Assembly (NCBI GenBank): GCA_963205155.1
Contig: CAUJJY010000024.1
Coordinates: 1 to 8,720, forward strand
Length of the DNA: 8,720 nucleotides
Source of the DNA: Candidatus Zixiibacteriota bacterium
GTDB taxonomy: Bacteria > Zixibacteria > MSB-5A5 > CAIYYT01
Reading direction: 5' to 3'
Of the stretch, positions 7,205 to 8,720 are shown in pieces. The notes under the pieces were generated by a model that saw only the letters and a list, made by a program, of their open reading frames with translations, did no database searches and was not told the DNA's origin. The position numbers were made by a program, and so were the translations under genes. The number at the start of each line of letters is the position of its first letter. The first letter of the stretch is position 1.

Positions 7205-7939
7205 CTACGGGGCAGCAATTGACTTCAATACGTAGATCGACCACGGAGCGATCTTCGTTTCGTTGACCCATTCAAACGGGTCTTCTTCGCGCGCCAGAGG
7301 ATTATACTTGGCTTCGACTTCCAGTCCGACTTCAGCAAACAAAGCACGATAGTCGCTGTCTGGCCAGATCACATCATCGACTGGCCGGCTATCCGCAATG
7401 TCAGTATTGATAATCTTCACGATTTCGCCGCATTTGGCATTGCGATTTTCGGGAAAGTCCTTGGTCGAGAATGACGCCCATTCATACCAATAGATTTCCG
7501 GTGCAGAGACGAGATTGACGAAGCGACCGCTCGGGGCGAGCATGCGCCTGATTTCCTTCAGGATGCCCAACTTTTGCTCCCGTGTTGGGATATTATCGAA
7601 GGTAAAAGCTGACTGGATGAGATCGAATGAAGAATTTTGAAGTGAAGCAAATCCATCGCTGCCAATCAGACGATAGTCGCCCATTGGGTCGATCTGTCGC
7701 GCCAATTCCAACATGCTCTCGGAAATATCGACTCCCGTCACACTGAATCCGAGCCGTTCGACAAAACGCGTCGAACGTCCCGCACCGCAGCCAAAATCAA
7801 GTGCGCGCTTACCGGATACATGTCTGGCGATAATTCCCGGCAGGTCCCGAAATGCCAAGTAATAGGTCCCTGGGAATTCTAGTTTCGCGTAGGCTTCGGC
7901 CATTTTGCGGTCTTCGTAGGCGTTGAAGAAGTCGGTCAT
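7205..7939 (-). CDS. Class I SAM-dependent methyltransferase, substrate unknown
   Basis: This 244-residue soluble protein has a Rossmann-type methyltransferase fold of the Methyltransf_11/25 type. The SAM-binding motif I is ALDFGCGAGRS (46-56). The acidic residue at the end of strand 2 is D71 in VTGVDISESML. The later motif SSFDLIQSAFTFDNIP (103-118) matches the usual post-III region, and LAPSGRFVNLVS (134-145) is the strand 5 region. The C-terminal half has aromatic-rich stretches (IYWYEWASF, 149-157) that may shape the substrate site. Nothing in the sequence points to DNA, rRNA or a particular small molecule. The ATG lies only 2 nt after the stop of the preceding gene and has no visible Shine-Dalgarno, so translation probably relies on coupling to that gene. 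The gene ends 120 bp before gatE, which has its own promoter. Confidence 0.88.
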   Translation of the reverse strand: MTDFFNAYEDRKMAEAYAKLEFPGTYYLAFRDLPGIIARHVSGKRALDFGCGAGRSTRFVERLGFSVTGVDISESMLELARQIDPMGDYRLIGSDGFASLQNSSFDLIQSAFTFDNIPTREQKLGILKEIRRMLAPSGRFVNLVSAPEIYWYEWASFSTKDFPENRNAKCGEIVKIINTDIADSRPVDDVIWPDSDYRALFAEVGLEVEAKYNPLAREEDPFEWVNETKIAPWSIYVLKSIAAP

Positions 7940-7941
7940 GA

Positions 7942-8463
7942 CTAGGCTTTGGGTGGTTGGTTTTCCTTAGAGTATTGCCAAAGTGCGCGATCTAGTTCTC
8001 GCATCGTCAGTCTATTTTCTTGAGCAAGTTTGCGACAAAACACGGAGTAGTCATTCCAGAACGCGAAGTTGTAAGTGGGCAGTTTCTCAAATCCAAGGCT
8101 CCACAGTGCCCTAAAGTCAATTATTGGATATCTTTCCGGGAACTTGAAGTGAAGGATGACAGAAGCACTAGGCCAATCGACGCCATTAAGTAGTCTCAGT
8201 ACTTCGATTCGTAGACGTTCATCCTTCGTGCCAAATGACAATCGAGTGATCTCTTTAAGTACGTCTCCGGTCACAGATTTCACCCGTTTCTTGGTTCTTT
8301 GCGTCTTCCAACCCATAAGCTGCACAAACGTCTCACTATCAAGAAACTCCATTTTCTTCAAGCGGGGTGCGAGTTTCTCTACAACATGTTCGTTCGGATC
8401 GTTGTATCGCCCCGCAAGCTCGTGGAGTCGCGATGGGCTGAATTGTAGCGTGAATTCTGTCAT
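7942..8463 (-). CDS. Small helix-hairpin-helix-like protein of unknown function
   Basis: This is a 173-residue soluble, basic protein that I cannot name. The most informative stretch is LLNGVDWPSASVILHF (91-106) followed by YPIIDFRALWSLG (112-124). It looks like the helix-hairpin-helix plus conserved Asp arrangement of the HhH-GPD DNA-glycosylase superfamily, with D116 in the position of the catalytic Asp. There is no iron-sulfur Cys cluster, and the protein is shorter than typical EndoIII/MutY enzymes. A basic segment (KTQRTKKRVKS, 53-63) could contact nucleic acid. This is an inference from pattern only. The ATG at 8463-8461 has AAAGG 5 nt upstream and was preferred to a TTG 24 nt earlier. 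Its stop codon is 2 nt from the methyltransferase start, so the two genes are almost certainly co-transcribed and may act together. Confidence 0.7.
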   Translation of the reverse strand: MTEFTLQFSPSRLHELAGRYNDPNEHVVEKLAPRLKKMEFLDSETFVQLMGWKTQRTKKRVKSVTGDVLKEITRLSFGTKDERLRIEVLRLLNGVDWPSASVILHFKFPERYPIIDFRALWSLGFEKLPTYNFAFWNDYSVFCRKLAQENRLTMRELDRALWQYSKENQPPKA

Positions 8464-8545
8464 AACTACCTTTCGAATCGGGGCCAACTATATACCTCAT
8501 TGTCTGTAGCCAGATTTCTGGAGACAGACTCCGACGAAAATCACG

Positions 8546-8576
8546 AAAGCCGTCAGAAATTCTCCTGACGGCTTTT
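8546..8576. terminator. Terminator-like perfect hairpin, possibly bidirectional
   Basis: Bases 8546-8556 (AAAGCCGTCAG) pair perfectly with 8565-8575 around an 8-nt loop. The stem has T-runs of four on the + strand and three on the - strand at its ends. No gene on the + strand precedes it. The likeliest role is ending minus-strand transcription that arrives from beyond the right edge, insulating the small-protein/methyltransferase operon. The short T-tract leaves its efficiency uncertain. Confidence 0.55.
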
Positions 8577-8598
8577 GTACTGCTGCCCATCGCCTAAG

Positions 8599-8626
8599 CT
8601 GGATTCCGGCTTCCGCCGGAATGACG
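8599..8626. repeat. REP-like short palindromic repeat (single copy here)
   Basis: CTGG, then ATTCCGGC (8603-8610), a 4-nt loop TTCC, GCCGGAAT (8615-8622) and GACG form a perfect 8-bp hairpin within the widely seen ctggATTCC...GGAATgacg type of dispersed intergenic palindrome. Such elements occur in many copies in unrelated bacterial genomes. Only one copy lies in this window, so repetitiveness is inferred from the motif, not observed. Confidence 0.5.
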
Positions 8627-8720
8627 AGAGAAAGTAGACATTCTACGGAATTTCTAAGTTCTGGACTCGAGACTCTGATATAGGTACAAAAAAGATAAAA
8701 TCAATGCTTGGTAAAAATAT

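Larger units (their letters stand above)
8464..8720. other. Non-coding right end
   Basis: These 257 bases hold no convincing gene. Next to the small-protein gene is an AT-rich TATATA (8489-8494), which could be part of its -10 region, but no matching -35 was found. The hairpin at 8546-8576 and the palindrome at 8599-8626 follow. The final 45 bases are strongly AT-rich and contain an ATG at 8704 on the + strand that stays open for five codons to the edge. It has no clear ribosome binding site, so it is left uncalled. Confidence 0.6.

Noticed and set aside
8464..8487. TTG start 24 nt upstream for the small HhH-like protein
   Set aside because: The ATG at 8463-8461 has AAAGG at a suitable distance, and the extra eight residues show no family-like features.
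8156..8509. 117-codon open frame on the + strand over the small HhH-like gene
   Set aside because: The minus-strand frame has a ribosome binding site and operon spacing with the methyltransferase. The + frame has neither and reads as low-complexity Ser/Arg-rich sequence.
8704..8720. Possible start of a + strand gene at the right edge
   Set aside because: Only five codons are visible, no clear ribosome binding site precedes the ATG, and the AT-rich context makes a chance ATG likely.
1..8720. Archaeal host, suggested by gatD and gatE
   Set aside because: The T-tract terminator, sigma-70-like promoter spacing immediately before gatE, strong Shine-Dalgarno sites and dockerin style favour a bacterium. 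This is a judgement, not proof.

Overview
The window looks like ordinary chromosome from a mesophilic bacterium, not a phage, plasmid or island. I see no transposase, integrase, CRISPR array, tRNA or rRNA. Bacterial signs are a GC-rich hairpin followed by eight T, AAGGAG-type ribosome binding sites, a -35/-10 promoter with a 17-nt spacer, and a secreted protein with GDANGDG-type dockerin repeats. Such repeats ending in GGPxP are, from general knowledge, common in uncultured lineages around the Fibrobacteres-Chlorobi-Bacteroidetes group, such as Zixibacteria. The placement is an inference.

Layout, left to right. The 3' part of a membrane proton-pumping pyrophosphatase (hppA, + strand) ends at an intrinsic terminator. 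A CstA-family transporter (- strand) converges on it. A 153-bp divergent intergenic region separates cstA from a secreted dockerin-repeat protein (+ strand), which converges on the next operon. That operon is gatE-gatD (- strand), the two-subunit Glu-tRNA(Gln) amidotransferase classically regarded as archaeal. It has its own strong promoter placed so close to gatE that the message should be nearly leaderless. Further right, also on the - strand, is a two-gene unit: a small helix-hairpin-helix-like protein of unknown function followed by a class I SAM-dependent methyltransferase. The last 257 bp are non-coding and hold a terminator-like hairpin and a REP-like palindrome.

The genes do not form one pathway. 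gatE and gatD make one enzyme that converts Glu-tRNA(Gln) to Gln-tRNA(Gln). hppA and cstA are energy and nutrient-uptake functions, the dockerin protein is exported, and the methyltransferase pair is of unknown role. The main point of interest is the complete archaeal-type GatDE pair in a bacterial-looking setting. No new multi-gene defence or mobile system is evident.
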